From Stratiformator vulcanicus (lineage in GTDB: Bacteria; Planctomycetota; Planctomycetia; Planctomycetales; Planctomycetaceae): a stretch of DNA of 64,000 bases. Each line of letters starts with the position of its first letter. Positions within the stretch are counted from its first letter, which is position 1. The DNA lies in the NCBI RefSeq assembly GCF_007744515.1, contig NZ_CP036268.1, positions 3,926,088-3,990,087 of the forward strand. Direction: 5' to 3'. A model generated the notes under the pieces. It was not told the DNA's origin. It saw nothing but the letters and a program-made list of their open reading frames with translations, and did not search any database. Position numbers and translations under genes: made by a program. This document shows, one piece after another, positions 9,236-19,014 of the stretch.

Positions 9236-9345
9236 GATAGCCCGTCGCGCCAGCGAGGCCGTCACTGGCGGACGATGGATCGCGCTAGTGCTGTGGGCTC
9301 ACCGCCTTCGGCTAAAGTTCACCCTCGCTTGCGCGTCGGGCTATT
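9236..9345. repeat. 110-bp inverted-end repeat, copy A
   Basis: It begins GATAGCCCGTCGCGCCAGCG and ends CGCTTGCGCGTCGGGCTATT, so the two ends are near-perfect inverted repeats of about 23 bp. It is the same length as copy B at 9608-9717 and the interiors match at most positions. It starts 16 bp after the stop of the Gfo/Idh/MocA gene and could act as a strong hairpin terminator. Confidence 0.8.
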
Positions 9346-9501
9346 CTCGTTGCCGGATCGATTCGCTTGCTTGCAGAGCTATTCGCGGTATCGATCAATT
9401 TCACCGTCACGGCGTGTCGGGCTTTCACCAGAGCATTCAGGCAATAGTTTACCCGTCGAACGGGCATCAAATTTTAATGTGGTCGGTAGCTGCATGCTCT
9501 A

Positions 9502-9534
9502 GCGGCTGCGCCGCACGGACGGTGTCCGTGCCAC
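9502..9534. repeat. Half copy of the palindrome-ended (family 1) repeat
   Basis: GCGGCTGCGCCGC followed by ACGGACGGTGTCCGTGCCAC matches the right-end module of the family-1 repeats and, inverted, the left end of the copy at 7473. No partner module was found nearby, so it may be a remnant. Confidence 0.55.
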
Positions 9535-9607
9535 TCGCATTTGGTAATTAAGGCCCGTCGATTAATTACATCGATCTGCTAAATTCATTTCCCCTATGCA
9601 TTAAGTC

Positions 9608-9717
9608 GATAGCCCGACGCGCAAGCGAGGCCGTCACTTTCGGACGATCGAGTGCGCTAATGCTATGGGCGCACCGCCTTCGGCTAAGGCTCACCCTCGC
9701 TTGCGCGTCGGGCTATC
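9608..9717. repeat. 110-bp inverted-end repeat, copy B
   Basis: GATAGCCCGACGCGCAAGCG at the left end is the exact inverse of CGCTTGCGCGTCGGGCTATC at the right end. It is in direct orientation to copy A, 372 bp away. With copy A and the half repeat at 9502 it accounts for most of the 563-bp gap 9220-9782; I see no gene in that gap. Confidence 0.85.
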
Positions 9718-9782
9718 TGAGTTACGAAACTTTTCGGTCGCGCATCGGCTGCCAGCAGTACCGCGCTGATGCTAAGCTCGAA

Positions 9783-11180
9783 CTAAAGCGCATCGATCAA
9801 CTGCATGATCTTGCCGAAGTCGTTTTCGACCTGCGTCGGCGCGTTGGCGTGGGGGAACTCGGTGACGTTGCTGAATTTTGACTGCGTGGCAAACTTCTCG
9901 GCGTCGGAGCTGTGATAGGCGACGGTGGCGTCGGGGTCTTTCAGTTCGTGTCCGGTAAGAATACAGACGACGCGGTCGGAGGGGGCGATCGTCCCTTCAC
10001 GGCGAAGTCGTTTCACCCCCGCGACGCTGGCGGCTGACGCTGGCTCACAGCCGAAGCCACCGGCCCCGATGATCGCCTTGGCATCGAGGATCTCCTGGTC
10101 GGTGACTTCGGTCACCAGTCCGTCGCACACTTCGAGAGCACGCAGGCACTTGTAAAGATTGACCGGTCTGCCGATCTGAATGGCGGTCGCGAGCGTATAG
10201 GCTCGGCGATCCTCGGCGTCCATCTCGCCGTAGAACTGGCCGATCAGATTTTCGTCGGGCCGACCGTCGTTCCAGCGGAGGCCTTGTTGCCACAATCTGT
10301 TGAGCGTATTCGAACCTTCGGCGTTAATCACCGCGAGCCGCGGGACGCGATCGATCAGGCCGAGTTGCTTCAGTTCCATGAAGGCTTTGCCGAACGCGGA
10401 ACTGTTCCCCAGGTTGCCGCCCGGGACGACGATCCAGTCAGGAACTTCCCAGCCGAGGCCCTCGAGCACGCGATACATAATCGCTTTCTGCCCCTCGAGC
10501 CGGAACGGGTTCACGCTGTTGCACAGGTAGATGCTTCCTTCCTGACAGACGGCCCGCACCTGTTTGAGGGCGTCGTCAAAGTCGCCGAGAATTTGGATCG
10601 TCTTCGCGTCGTAATCGAGAGCCTGGGCAAGTTTGCCGAGGGCGATCTTGCCGGAGCCCACGAACACGATCGTCTTGAACAGCCGCGAGACGGAGGCGTA
10701 AATCGCGAGGCTGGCCGACGTATTGCCGGTGCTGGCGCAGGCGGCGAATTTCGCTCCGACCATGCGGGCATGAGTCGACGCCGCGGTCATGCCGTTATCT
10801 TTGAAGCTGCCGGAGGGGTTCATGCCCTCGTACTGCAGATAAAGCTGCCCGGAGTCCATGCCGGCGTAGCGGCCCGAATAATCGTTTTGCTGCAGGATCG
10901 TCTGTCCTTCACCGATCGTGACGATCTGTTCCGGCGGGGCGAAGGGGAGCAGTTCCCGGAATCGCCACACGCCGCTGAAATCGAGAGGATGACGCCGCGT
11001 CGACCAGCGTTTCTCAAACTCCTTCAGCGAGGACGGAACCTCAACTCGGTCCCAGTCGTATTCAATGTCGAGCAATCCGCCGAGGCCTTTGACCTCCGGC
11101 AAAACGGACCCGAGATCAAAAGTGGAGGCGTCGTCGGGATCGAGCGCAGATTGAAAGGCGATATCGGTGGCGGAGACCAT
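9783..11180 (-). CDS. thrC: Threonine synthase
   Basis: A 465-residue PLP enzyme converting O-phosphohomoserine to threonine and phosphate, the last step of threonine synthesis in the cytoplasm. The PLP lysine lies in [12 protein letters not shown]; the phosphate-binding glycine loop PGGNLGNSS and the C-terminal TGHELKDPD also fit. The start at 11180 ([13 protein letters not shown]) is preferred because the upstream frame overlaps the divergent DUF4274 gene. The N-terminal roughly 90 residues precede the fold-type II core, as in the longer threonine synthase class. It appears to be transcribed alone. No leader peptide or riboswitch was seen in the 168 bp before it. Confidence 0.93.
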   Translation of the reverse strand: MVSATDIAFQSALDPDDASTFDLGSVLPEVKGLGGLLDIEYDWDRVEVPSSLKEFEKRWSTRRHPLDFSGVWRFRELLPFAPPEQIVTIGEGQTILQQNDYSGRYAGMDSGQLYLQYEGMNPSGSFKDNGMTAASTHARMVGAKFAACASTGNTSASLAIYASVSRLFKTIVFVGSGKIALGKLAQALDYDAKTIQILGDFDDALKQVRAVCQEGSIYLCNSVNPFRLEGQKAIMYRVLEGLGWEVPDWIVVPGGNLGNSSAFGKAFMELKQLGLIDRVPRLAVINAEGSNTLNRLWQQGLRWNDGRPDENLIGQFYGEMDAEDRRAYTLATAIQIGRPVNLYKCLRALEVCDGLVTEVTDQEILDAKAIIGAGGFGCEPASAASVAGVKRLRREGTIAPSDRVVCILTGHELKDPDATVAYHSSDAEKFATQSKFSNVTEFPHANAPTQVENDFGKIMQLIDAL

Positions 11181-11348
11181 GGAACTGATCCGGTTGGATG
11201 CGTAGAGTGTCGGCGCGTGGTCAGGTCGTCGGAAATCGGAACTTGCCGCCACGACCGGACCAAACGCAGCCCGATTGTCCTGAGTTGCCCGCATCCGGGC
11301 AAGCCGCGATCCTCGATTCGCCTCGCATCGCAACGGAGTGTGTCCGAA

Positions 11349-12338
11349 ATGAACGCTCGCAAGGCCGCTGAAGAACTTCTTCAGCAATGGTTGGAACAGG
11401 CGGACCCGACCGATCGCCATCGCCTCGCGTCGGCCTGGGAGTTGCGGCGTGGTCCGAAGCCGCTGGCGTGGATCGTGCGGCAGGACGAATGCGACCGCGG
11501 GACGGCGATGCTCATCTATTGGCGGGTCGCCGCGTGGTGGGCCCGGACGCGCAACGACGGTCGCTGGCTCGACTTGGCAAAGAAGATCAATCGACGGGAT
11601 GACGAGGGCTTCTATTCACGTGCCGAGTTGGCGTTCGATCCCGCGACCGTCGAGGGGGCCGACCGCATCAAGGCGGAGCCCCGGCTGAGCGAGCCGGTGG
11701 CGGGCGCGTCAATCGAGCCCCCCGACGACTTTCTCGGCGGCGTACCACCGGAGGTGCGTCAAAAGGTCCATGACCTCATCGCCGAGGTTCCGGCCGAAAA
11801 GCACCGGCTGTTCGCCGATTGGCTGCGGAGCGCCTCGCCCGCTCAGTGGCACAAGGTCGCTCGTGGTTGGAACTGGCAGGGCGGGATTCGCGAACTGTCG
11901 TGGATCGCACGACAGCCGACTTGTGATCGGGCTACGGCGCTGATGATCTTTTGGCGGGGTTCGCCTCGCTACTTCGCCCAATTTCATTTCGCCGATGAGG
12001 TTCCGGAATCGCGATTCGACGAGTTCCAATTGCTCCGCGACATCGAGCGGCGTTACCTGAGCGGGTTTTACGAGCAGTGCCGTTTCACCTACGACCCGCG
12101 GGGCGACGCGGGGCACGATTTGACGACGGAGATTGAAGTCCCGCAGCGACACGTGATTTCGGAGGACTTGTGTCTGCCCGCGTGGGGCGACGAGGCTGCC
12201 CCGGAGGAGAACTATCCGAACGGTATCCCTCCTGAGGTCGCCGAAGCTCATCAGCAGTTTGAGCGAGAGATTGCGGAACATTACGGCTTCAGTGATGCCG
12301 TTTTGAACATCGACGCCGAAGTCGTCTCAATCGGATAA
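11349..12338 (+). CDS. Tandem DUF4274 domain protein
   Basis: A 329-residue protein from the ATG at 11349. Two copies of a DUF4274-like motif are visible. The first, about residues 20-65, contains [20 protein letters not shown]. The second, about residues 175-220, contains [20 protein letters not shown]. Each has the W-I-x-R-Q-x-x-C-D-R pattern followed by a hydrophobic helix. The linker (about 95-150) and the C-terminal 60 residues are acidic. The family is of unknown function and usually found as single-domain cytoplasmic proteins. The open frame continues upstream to 10284, but that part is antisense to thrC and is not family-like. It is divergent from thrC and upstream of lptB, with no overlap. 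Confidence 0.85.
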   Translation: MNARKAAEELLQQWLEQADPTDRHRLASAWELRRGPKPLAWIVRQDECDRGTAMLIYWRVAAWWARTRNDGRWLDLAKKINRRDDEGFYSRAELAFDPATVEGADRIKAEPRLSEPVAGASIEPPDDFLGGVPPEVRQKVHDLIAEVPAEKHRLFADWLRSASPAQWHKVARGWNWQGGIRELSWIARQPTCDRATALMIFWRGSPRYFAQFHFADEVPESRFDEFQLLRDIERRYLSGFYEQCRFTYDPRGDAGHDLTTEIEVPQRHVISEDLCLPAWGDEAAPEENYPNGIPPEVAEAHQQFEREIAEHYGFSDAVLNIDAEVVSIG

Positions 12339-12506
12339 TGATCAGCCCGCCGCTGATCCGAGAAGAGCGATATCGGGCAGGAAGTCGGGTTTCCCCAAGT
12401 GGCGGCTTCGTGCTAAGAGTCGACGGCGTGCCCGCAGGTGCTTCCTTGCCGACGCCGCCGGGCAGAAAAGATGAGCCTGAGTCGCAAATCGCACGAGGAC
12501 GGACTG

Positions 12507-13280
12507 ATGCCGCTGTTGGAATGCACGGGAATGGTGAAGGTCTATCCGGGCGGCAAAAGAGCCGTTGACGGTATCGACCTGTACGTCAATCCCGGCGAAA
12601 TCGTCGGTCTGCTCGGCCCGAACGGTGCCGGCAAGACAACGACGTTTCGGATGACCTGTGGGATGATCGGCCCGACGCAGGGCAGGGTGATCCTCAGCGG
12701 GACCGATGTCACCCGCTGGCCTATGTACAAACGGGCACGCTGCGGTATGGGCTACCTGCCGCAGGACGACAGTGTCTTCCGCAAGCTCAGCGTCGAACAG
12801 AATCTCTACGCCGTCCTCGAATTCCTTAACATTACCCGTCGCGAACGCTACGAGCGAACCGACGAATTGCTCGATCAGTTCGGACTGGACGAAAAGCGGA
12901 AGCAAACGGCCGGAACCCTCTCCGGGGGTGAACGACGTCGCCTCGAGATCGCCCGCTGTCTCGCCTGCCGACCTGATCTGATTCTGCTCGACGAACCCTT
13001 CACAGGGATCGACCCGGTCACGATTCACAGCATTCAGGACATCATCCGCGACCTCCGCGACTCCGGAATCGCGATCCTGCTGACCGACCACCGCGAGCGG
13101 GAAACACTCACGATCACCGACCGCAGTTACGTCGTGTGTGCTGGGCGAGTGATTGTCTCCGGCGATGCTCAGACGGTCTTGAGCGACGAGACGGCCCAGT
13201 CGCTTTACTTCGGCAAACGCTTCGACGCGACATCGATTATCGAAGGTCGCCAGTCCTTCGATATCGGCCGAGCGGCGTAA
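12507..13280 (+). CDS. lptB: LPS export ABC transporter ATP-binding protein
   Basis: A 257-residue ABC ATPase of the LptB type, powering LPS transport with LptF/LptG at the inner membrane. Visible are Walker A GLLGPNGAGKTTTF, signature LSGGERRRLEIAR, Walker B LILLDEPFTGIDP and the H-loop LLTDHRERE. The LptB hallmark is the combination of this signature with the FTGIDP and TDHxxxETL context. The start at 12507 has GAGGA about 7 bases upstream and gives the normal family N-terminus; ATG 12471 is a possible longer start. The lptF, lptG, lptA and lptC genes are not in the window, so the complex is encoded in pieces. It is convergent with the flavin oxidoreductase 45 bp away. Confidence 0.9.
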   Translation: MPLLECTGMVKVYPGGKRAVDGIDLYVNPGEIVGLLGPNGAGKTTTFRMTCGMIGPTQGRVILSGTDVTRWPMYKRARCGMGYLPQDDSVFRKLSVEQNLYAVLEFLNITRRERYERTDELLDQFGLDEKRKQTAGTLSGGERRRLEIARCLACRPDLILLDEPFTGIDPVTIHSIQDIIRDLRDSGIAILLTDHRERETLTITDRSYVVCAGRVIVSGDAQTVLSDETAQSLYFGKRFDATSIIEGRQSFDIGRAA

Positions 13281-13325
13281 GGCTATTGGATCGTCGCTCG
13301 CAGATATTTGTTACAGCGTGAGCAA

Positions 13326-14789
13326 CTATTCTGCGGACGCCGCTTCCTCGCGCCGCGTTTTGACTTCGTCCCAAATTGGCCCGTAAACCTCCTTATCGAA
13401 CGGCGGGCAGCCGGTCGGGTATTGGCCGAGCGGGTGGTCTTTGGCCCGCATCAGGTTCGTGCAATACGAGAAGGTCCGGCAGACCGACTTGCGGCGCAGA
13501 GAACCGGTTTCGCGCAACGTTTCAGCGAAATCGGGATGAGACAACGCGCCGCGACCGATCCCGACGATCGCACAATTCCCCGCGGCAACGTTGGCCGCCC
13601 CGGCGTGGGGCGCGAAGTCCTGCAGCCAACTGTACCCGCTGCCGATCACCGGGATGGAGACTGCCTGCTGAGCAGCCCGGGTGAGGCGAAAGTGTCGCAA
13701 CACACCAAGTAGCGGATGCTCCGGCGCATCGTAACCATCGACCGGTGCGAACTCGGCGGGGCGAACGTAATGCGGGGCCGCGTAGGGATTGCCCGCGGAG
13801 ACGTTCAGCATCGTCACGCCCCATGCCTCCAATTGCCGACAGAGTTCCAGCGGCTCCTCGGATTCTTCGCTTTCGGCGTCGTCGATATTGACTCCGAAAC
13901 CGGCCTTTAACGGCAGTTGCTGCGGAACAGGCACGCCGGTCCCGTTCGAATCTTTGACGTAAGGCACGCCGTCGTAGAGATTGACTCGAGAGGCAATAAG
14001 CAGGTCGGGCAACTCGTCGCGGATGCGGCCGACGACATTGCGAATCAGGCGGGTCCGATTCTCAAAACTGCCGCCGTATTCGCCCGGCCGATTCTTAGCG
14101 CCGAGCAACTCCGAGAGCAGATATCGATGGCATTGTTTTAAGTCGATAAAATCGACGCCGATGCGAAACGCGAGATGGGCGGCCGACACGAATTGGTCCT
14201 CAATTCGCTTCAGGTCGTCATCGGACAGCAACGGGTAATCGCGGCCGACTGCCTTGCCGGTTGATTTGTCGATCGTGTGTTCGGCGAGTGCCGGGTCGTT
14301 CATTGCCAGAAGTGGTTTGCGAAAGCTGTAGCGCCCGGAATGCGTCAGTTGCAGGCCGAGAACCAGATCGTCGTCGGTGCCGCATTGCTCGCGGTGTCGC
14401 CCGCGGCAGTCGAGCAGCATTCGGTCGAGATCGGGCAGATTCTTTTCATTAATCCAAAGCTGCCGAGGATTCATTCGGCCTTCGTCGGCGATCGCCGTCG
14501 CTTCGCCCCAAATGATCTTCGCACCGCCGGCGCCGAATCGTTGATACCGCCGATAGGTGAGCTCGTCCGGCCGGCCGTCGAGGGTGCCGTCGCAACCCTC
14601 CATCGGTTGGATGGCGAGCCGATTTCCCGCCGTGCGAGCGCCGATCTCGACCGGCTTGAACAGCGGTGAAAAATCTTCGGTCAACTCGATCGCATCGCCG
14701 AGTTCTTCCGCGGCAGCGCTGAGGTCACTGAGCGACTTAAATTTGAAGTATCGAGCCACAGATTGCCGTCCTCGCTCAGGCGAACTCAT
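13326..14789 (-). CDS. NADH:flavin oxidoreductase, OYE-like TIM barrel
   Basis: A 487-residue protein related to the old yellow enzyme and 2,4-dienoyl-CoA reductase N-terminal domain. It begins with about 45 extra residues, then GNRLAIQPMEGCDGTLDGRP, the LQLTHSGRYS strand, KQCHRYLLSELLGA in place of the usual HGAHGYL-type loop, and ENRTRLIRN. The C-terminus has Cys residues in RTFSYCTNLMRAKDHPLG, but the second NAD/FAD domain of dienoyl-CoA reductases is absent. The replaced active-site loop and longer barrel inserts set it apart from the classical enzyme at 6297. The substrate is unknown. It is convergent with lptB. Confidence 0.85.
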   Translation of the reverse strand: MSSPERGRQSVARYFKFKSLSDLSAAAEELGDAIELTEDFSPLFKPVEIGARTAGNRLAIQPMEGCDGTLDGRPDELTYRRYQRFGAGGAKIIWGEATAIADEGRMNPRQLWINEKNLPDLDRMLLDCRGRHREQCGTDDDLVLGLQLTHSGRYSFRKPLLAMNDPALAEHTIDKSTGKAVGRDYPLLSDDDLKRIEDQFVSAAHLAFRIGVDFIDLKQCHRYLLSELLGAKNRPGEYGGSFENRTRLIRNVVGRIRDELPDLLIASRVNLYDGVPYVKDSNGTGVPVPQQLPLKAGFGVNIDDAESEESEEPLELCRQLEAWGVTMLNVSAGNPYAAPHYVRPAEFAPVDGYDAPEHPLLGVLRHFRLTRAAQQAVSIPVIGSGYSWLQDFAPHAGAANVAAGNCAIVGIGRGALSHPDFAETLRETGSLRRKSVCRTFSYCTNLMRAKDHPLGQYPTGCPPFDKEVYGPIWDEVKTRREEAASAE

Positions 14790-14865
14790 TCGCCTGCGTC
14801 TGTTGTCGGATCAAGGTCCGATTATAGCGAGGGTCGTCTCGGGACCGCCATTGACTCAGATCGTG

Positions 14866-15297
14866 TCACCACAAGTTGCGAAATTCCGCGGCGAGGACAT
14901 CGGCACTTCGGCCCGCTTCATACCGGGCCGGCGCCTCCGCCAATATTCGCAGCCACACCTGATACCCTTGATATTGCCCGATCACGGCCACGTTCGGTCC
15001 GACTTCGTCGCCCTCACCCGCTTCGACCGCTTGCCACCCGAACGATGCGACTTCCGTCATGATGCCGCGGAGTTGATCCAGATCGAGCCAGAACCGGCTG
15101 GCTGTATTGCGGCCGTCATCGGGGCCCCCAATGATTTCGGTCTTCGCGGCGAACAGGGTGATCTCCCATTCGTCGCGCAGTTCGTTGTGACGATAGTGAC
15201 AACCGAGGGGAGCCGGGACATCAATTCCAATGATGCTTTCGACGGCAGATGTAACGAGCTCCTTCAGTTCTTTGGGGAGCTCTCTCGAAGATGACAT
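14866..15297 (-). CDS. Conserved hypothetical protein, 143 aa
   Basis: A soluble 143-residue protein without signal or membrane helix. The middle reads DEWEITLFAAKTEIIGGPDD and then SRFWLDLDQLRGIMTEVASFGWQA, consistent with alternating strands and one helix. The C-terminal part ends in AEAPARYEAGRSADVLAAEF. I do not recognise the family. It lies upstream of the flavin oxidoreductase on the same strand with a 76-bp gap, so co-transcription is possible. Codon use is like its neighbours. Confidence 0.7.
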   Translation of the reverse strand: MSSSRELPKELKELVTSAVESIIGIDVPAPLGCHYRHNELRDEWEITLFAAKTEIIGGPDDGRNTASRFWLDLDQLRGIMTEVASFGWQAVEAGEGDEVGPNVAVIGQYQGYQVWLRILAEAPARYEAGRSADVLAAEFRNLW

Positions 15298-15618
15298 ATC
15301 TTACTTGCCGGCACGCTACCCGGGTCGGTAACACAGCGGCCCTCAGGAGTGCGGCGGCCTGCATTGCTTCAATTCGGCGAGGCTGGGAATGGCGCCGTGC
15401 CGGAGAACAATCGATTCGATTGCAATACCGATGCCGCTTCGCAGAGTGGTGGGTTTCCGGAGTCAACAGACCGCTAAAATCGTTCCATTGATTACTGACG
15501 TAAGGGAGAACCCCGGCAAAGAGGTCAGCGTGTTAAGATTGGCGATACATTCGTGAAACGCGGATGTTTCAATATCTTTACAAGTTAACACCGCGTTCTG
15601 CGCCAACTCCGACCCGAA
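15298..15618. other. Non-coding gap, nothing recognised
   Basis: 321 bp between two minus-strand genes. The short open frames here lack family-like sequence or ribosome sites. No tRNA, repeat or clear terminator was seen. The part near 15530-15600 is A+T-richer and might hold regulatory sequence. Confidence 0.5.
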
Positions 15619-16554
15619 TTAAGTCGTGAGCAAGCCGTCGATCATCATGATTGCGGCCGGGCCAACGAGCACGACGAAGATGCCCGGGAAAATGAACAGC
15701 ACGAGAGGAAAGATCATTTTCACCGCCGTCTGCTGGGCCCGCTCTTCGGCAAGCTGGCGACGTTTGACCCGCATGCTGTCCGACTGCACCCGCAAGGCCT
15801 GCGCGATGGACGAGCCGAATTTGTCGGCCTGAATCAGGATCGCGGCGAGCGCTTTCATATCGTCGACGCCGGTCCGGATGCCGATGTCGTGCAGAACTTC
15901 ACGACGGGGACGCCCCATTTGCAACTGCATATTGCATAGGTTCATTTCTTCGGTCACGGCTTTGTGAGAGTCTTCCAACTCCTCGGCGACTCTTCGCATG
16001 CCCGCATCGAGCCCCAGACCCGCTTCAACGCAGACGACCAGCAGGTCGAGCACGTCGGGAAGGCCCAGAAAGACCTCTTCCTGACGCTTCTTGACCATCA
16101 GCATCAAAGCCAGTTCGGGCAGATAGAATCCCGCACCGCCGCCAATCACGAACGACACGAGGCCATTATAGGTCAGCCCGAAATTCGCCAATCCGTAACC
16201 GGTGCCGATCACGCCGCCCGCGACGAGCATCATGACCTTGATCGCCAGATACAATTGCGGGGCGCCCGGTGAATTGAAGCCTGCGTTCGCCAAGCGAACC
16301 TTGAGCTTATCCTGCTCAAGGTCTGTCTTGGGTTGAATCGCCTTCGAGATCGTCGGGGCCGCTCTGTTGAGCATTCCCTTCATTCCGCCTTCTTCGGGCG
16401 CGCCGCCAGTGCCACGACGGCGGGAAGGGTCGCGCAGTTCGTCGAGCCGTTCGTCGGCCCGCGTTCGGTCCTTCATCAGGACAGCCGCGATCGACCAGAC
16501 CAGAAAGGTGATCAATCCGAAGATGGCGTAGGGCAGCAGATCGGTAAGTGACAT
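15619..16554 (-). CDS. tadC: TadC-like pilus assembly membrane protein (T2SS F family)
   Basis: A 311-residue inner-membrane platform protein of the tight-adherence (Tad/Flp) pilus. There is an N-terminal helix (YAIFGLITFLVWSIAAVLM), a second helix pair near residues 107-150 (VMMLVAGGVIGTGYGLANFG and a following segment), the T2SSF domain (VLDLLVVCVEAGLGLDAGMR, then DDMKALAAILIQADKFGSSI), and a C-terminal helix (MIFPLVLFIFPGIFVVLVGP). It is the last gene of the tadA-tadB-tadC order, 70 bp after tadB. Confidence 0.92.
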   Translation of the reverse strand: MSLTDLLPYAIFGLITFLVWSIAAVLMKDRTRADERLDELRDPSRRRGTGGAPEEGGMKGMLNRAAPTISKAIQPKTDLEQDKLKVRLANAGFNSPGAPQLYLAIKVMMLVAGGVIGTGYGLANFGLTYNGLVSFVIGGGAGFYLPELALMLMVKKRQEEVFLGLPDVLDLLVVCVEAGLGLDAGMRRVAEELEDSHKAVTEEMNLCNMQLQMGRPRREVLHDIGIRTGVDDMKALAAILIQADKFGSSIAQALRVQSDSMRVKRRQLAEERAQQTAVKMIFPLVLFIFPGIFVVLVGPAAIMMIDGLLTT

Positions 16555-16624
16555 ATCGAAGCTCTCGGCGGATGCTGCGAGGGTTGAGCAGGTTGAGACT
16601 TAGCGGAAAACCGGCCGCGTCGGA

Positions 16625-17632
16625 TCAGATCTTAATGGCCACAATCTTCTTAATCACCACGGCACCGAGGACCTGCAATACGGCGGCGACCGCGATCATC
16701 TTCCGCCCCAGTTCTTCGGTGAACAGCAGCATGACATAGTCGGGATTGAGGTACCAAACGGCGACGAAGATCGCGACCGGCAGAATCATCAGCACGACGC
16801 CGCTGATGCGGCCTTCGCCCGTCAAAGCCATCACCTGGCCCATGATCTTAAATCGTTCGCGAATGATGTAGCTGATTTTGTCGAGGATCTCGGCCATATC
16901 GCCGCCGGCCTGACGTTGAATTGCGACGGCGGTCACGAAGAACTTCAGGTCCATGTTCGGCATCCGCTTGAGCATGTTCTTAAGAGCCTGCTCCAGCGGG
17001 ACGCCGAGGTTCTGCTCTTCATAGGCATTGCCGAATTCTGTCGAGATCGGGTTGGGCATCTCCTGCACAACGACATGCAGGCCGGAGGCGAGACTGTGTC
17101 CCGAGCGCAACGCCCGCCCGACCAGTTCCAACGCGTCGGGCAATTGGGCGGCAAATGCTTTGAACCGCTGTTTGCGGCGATACATCAACCACATCAGCGG
17201 GAGGAGTGCGGTCAGCACGGCGGCGAGCGGGACAAGCGGCAGCGGTGCTTGAAAGGCGACCGCCGCGACGGCACCGACCAACGCACATCCGCCTGAAATC
17301 AGGAAGAACGTTTCCGGCTTGATCGGAGAGTCGGCCTGTTCGAACAGCAGCCCCAGAGAGTTTAAGCGATCGCTGAACCCGCGGAAGATTCCGCTCAGGC
17401 CGTCCATCCCTTCCTTGACGATTTCCTCGCGCATCGCGCCATCCGACTTGCGCCCGGTGAGGGTCGCCAGCCGGTCCTCGGCGGTGCTCGTTCCCATTTC
17501 ACGAACCAGAATCATCACCGCGGCAACCAGGGCAGCGGCCGCGCAAAAGACAGTCACGCCGACAAGGAGCGTCGGGTTGATTCCGCCGGTGAATTGACTC
17601 AGTTCGCTGAAGATTGCAAACAGGGCGTTCAT
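16625..17632 (-). CDS. tadB: TadB-like pilus assembly membrane protein (T2SS F family)
   Basis: A 335-residue platform protein, partner of TadC under the TadA ATPase. Its N-terminal helix is PTLLVGVTVFCAAAALVAAV. A helix pair follows near FFLISGGCALVGAVAAVAF and VPLAAVLTALLPLMWLMYRR. The T2SSF domain has LPDALELVGRALRSGHSLAS and AVAIQRQAGGDMAEILDKIS, and two C-terminal helices end the protein. Spacing is 53 bp from tadA, consistent with one operon. Confidence 0.93.
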   Translation of the reverse strand: MNALFAIFSELSQFTGGINPTLLVGVTVFCAAAALVAAVMILVREMGTSTAEDRLATLTGRKSDGAMREEIVKEGMDGLSGIFRGFSDRLNSLGLLFEQADSPIKPETFFLISGGCALVGAVAAVAFQAPLPLVPLAAVLTALLPLMWLMYRRKQRFKAFAAQLPDALELVGRALRSGHSLASGLHVVVQEMPNPISTEFGNAYEEQNLGVPLEQALKNMLKRMPNMDLKFFVTAVAIQRQAGGDMAEILDKISYIIRERFKIMGQVMALTGEGRISGVVLMILPVAIFVAVWYLNPDYVMLLFTEELGRKMIAVAAVLQVLGAVVIKKIVAIKI

Positions 17633-17685
17633 GTGCGAATGCTCAAAGTTTTCGATCGAAAGAAATGTCGCTGTGATGCGTCAGA

Positions 17686-19014
17686 TCAGCTTCCAAGGGC
17701 ACGGGCCGAGAAGAGGTTCTGCGGCAGTCGGACGCCGGCCGATTCGAGCCGGTCCATAAAGGCCGGGCGAACGCCCGTTGATTCGAAGTGACCGAACGCC
17801 TTGCCGTCTTCGTCGATGCCGTCCTGCACGAACAGGAACAGGTCCTGCATAATGATCGTGTCCCCTTCCATGCCGACGACCTCAGTGATGTGTGTCACCT
17901 TCCGCGGGCCGCCCTGCAGCCGGTTCGACTGGATAATGAGGTCGACCGCGGATGAGAACTGGTGTCGCAATGCGCGGATCGGAAGTTCGATGCCGCCCAT
18001 GCTGATCATCGTTTCCAGACGACTGACGGCATCCCGCGGCGTGTTGGCGTGAATGGTCGTCAGCGAGCCTTCGTGGCCGGTGTTCATCGCTTGAAGCATG
18101 TCGAGCGATTCAGGGCCACGACACTCACCGATGATGATTCGGTCTGGCCGCATCCGCAGGGCGTTCTTCACAAGGTCGGTCGCATTGACGCGGCCTTTGC
18201 CCTCGATATTCGGCGGTCGGGTTTCGAGCCGCAGCACGTGCGGCTGCTGCAACTGCAGTTCGGCCGCGTCTTCGATCGTGATGATTCGATGGTCGGGCTG
18301 AATGAAGCTCGACAGCGTATTGAGCAGCGTCGTCTTACCGGAACCGGTACCGCCCGAAATGATGATGTTGAGCCGGGCTTTCATAGCCCCTTCGAGCAGC
18401 ATCACCATCTCCGGCGTGAACGCGCCGAAGTTAAGCAGCTTTTCGAGTGTAAGCGGGTTCGAACCGAAACGACGAATCGTCATGCTCGGCCCGTCGAGCG
18501 CCAGCGGTGGGATGATCGCGTTTACACGCGAGCCGTCCGGCAGGCGGGCGTCGCACATCGGGCTGGTTTCATCGATCCGTCGGCCGACCTTCGAGACGAT
18601 CCGGTCGAGCACCTGCATCAGGTGATCGTTATCGCGGAAGGTCACTTTCGACTTAATGATCCGGCCGCCTTTTTCCAAGAAGATGTTCTTGGGGCCGTTG
18701 ATCATGATGTCCGCGACGTCTTCTTCTTTGAGGAGCAGTTCGAGCGGACCGAAGCCGAAGGTCTCATCGAGAACTTCTTCGATCAAACGCTCGCGTTCGC
18801 TGCGGTTGAGCAGTGGGTTTTCGGTATCGCACAGGTGCTCAACGACGAGGCGAATTTCTCGGCGGAGCGTATCGCCTTCGAGCGCACCGAGTCGCGACAG
18901 GTCGAGTTTGTCGACGAGCTTGCCGTGAATCAGCCGCTTGAGGTTCTCGAAGTCGAGCTGCTGGTTTTCCATGCCGCGTCCGAGGGCGCGGGCCGTTGTA
19001 CTTGGGCTGGGCAT
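17686..19014 (-). CDS. tadA: TadA/CpaF family secretion ATPase
   Basis: A 442-residue hexameric ATPase driving Tad/Flp pilus assembly. The N-terminal domain (residues 80-200) contains [20 protein letters not shown] and the [20 protein letters not shown] stretch. Walker A is [14 protein letters not shown] with Lys227, the Walker B region is [16 protein letters not shown], and [16 protein letters not shown] is the His box. The start at 19014 gives a short flexible N-terminus; [11 protein letters not shown] at 18972 is an alternative. It is first in the operon. Pilin, prepilin peptidase, secretin and TadZ genes are not nearby, as is common where planctomycete tad genes are scattered. Confidence 0.95.
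   Translation of the reverse strand: MPSPSTTARALGRGMENQQLDFENLKRLIHGKLVDKLDLSRLGALEGDTLRREIRLVVEHLCDTENPLLNRSERERLIEEVLDETFGFGPLELLLKEEDVADIMINGPKNIFLEKGGRIIKSKVTFRDNDHLMQVLDRIVSKVGRRIDETSPMCDARLPDGSRVNAIIPPLALDGPSMTIRRFGSNPLTLEKLLNFGAFTPEMVMLLEGAMKARLNIIISGGTGSGKTTLLNTLSSFIQPDHRIITIEDAAELQLQQPHVLRLETRPPNIEGKGRVNATDLVKNALRMRPDRIIIGECRGPESLDMLQAMNTGHEGSLTTIHANTPRDAVSRLETMISMGGIELPIRALRHQFSSAVDLIIQSNRLQGGPRKVTHITEVVGMEGDTIIMQDLFLFVQDGIDEDGKAFGHFESTGVRPAFMDRLESAGVRLPQNLFSARALGS

Noticed and set aside
7473-9534. Inverted ends GTGGCACGGAC at 7473 and GTCCGTGCCAC at 9534 as borders of one transposon carrying the Gfo/Idh/MocA gene
   Set aside because: The 7473 copy has its own right end at 7612, the gene is of normal local composition and there is no transposase. 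More likely two separate repeats.
10284-11348. A 355-codon plus-strand extension upstream of the DUF4274 gene
   Set aside because: It is antisense to thrC through its conserved domains and shows no family-like sequence. The DUF4274 gene is complete from 11349.
15298-15618. Possible tRNA or small RNA in the gap before tadC
   Set aside because: No cloverleaf, TTCGA loop with matching stems, or CCA-adjacent acceptor was found by eye.
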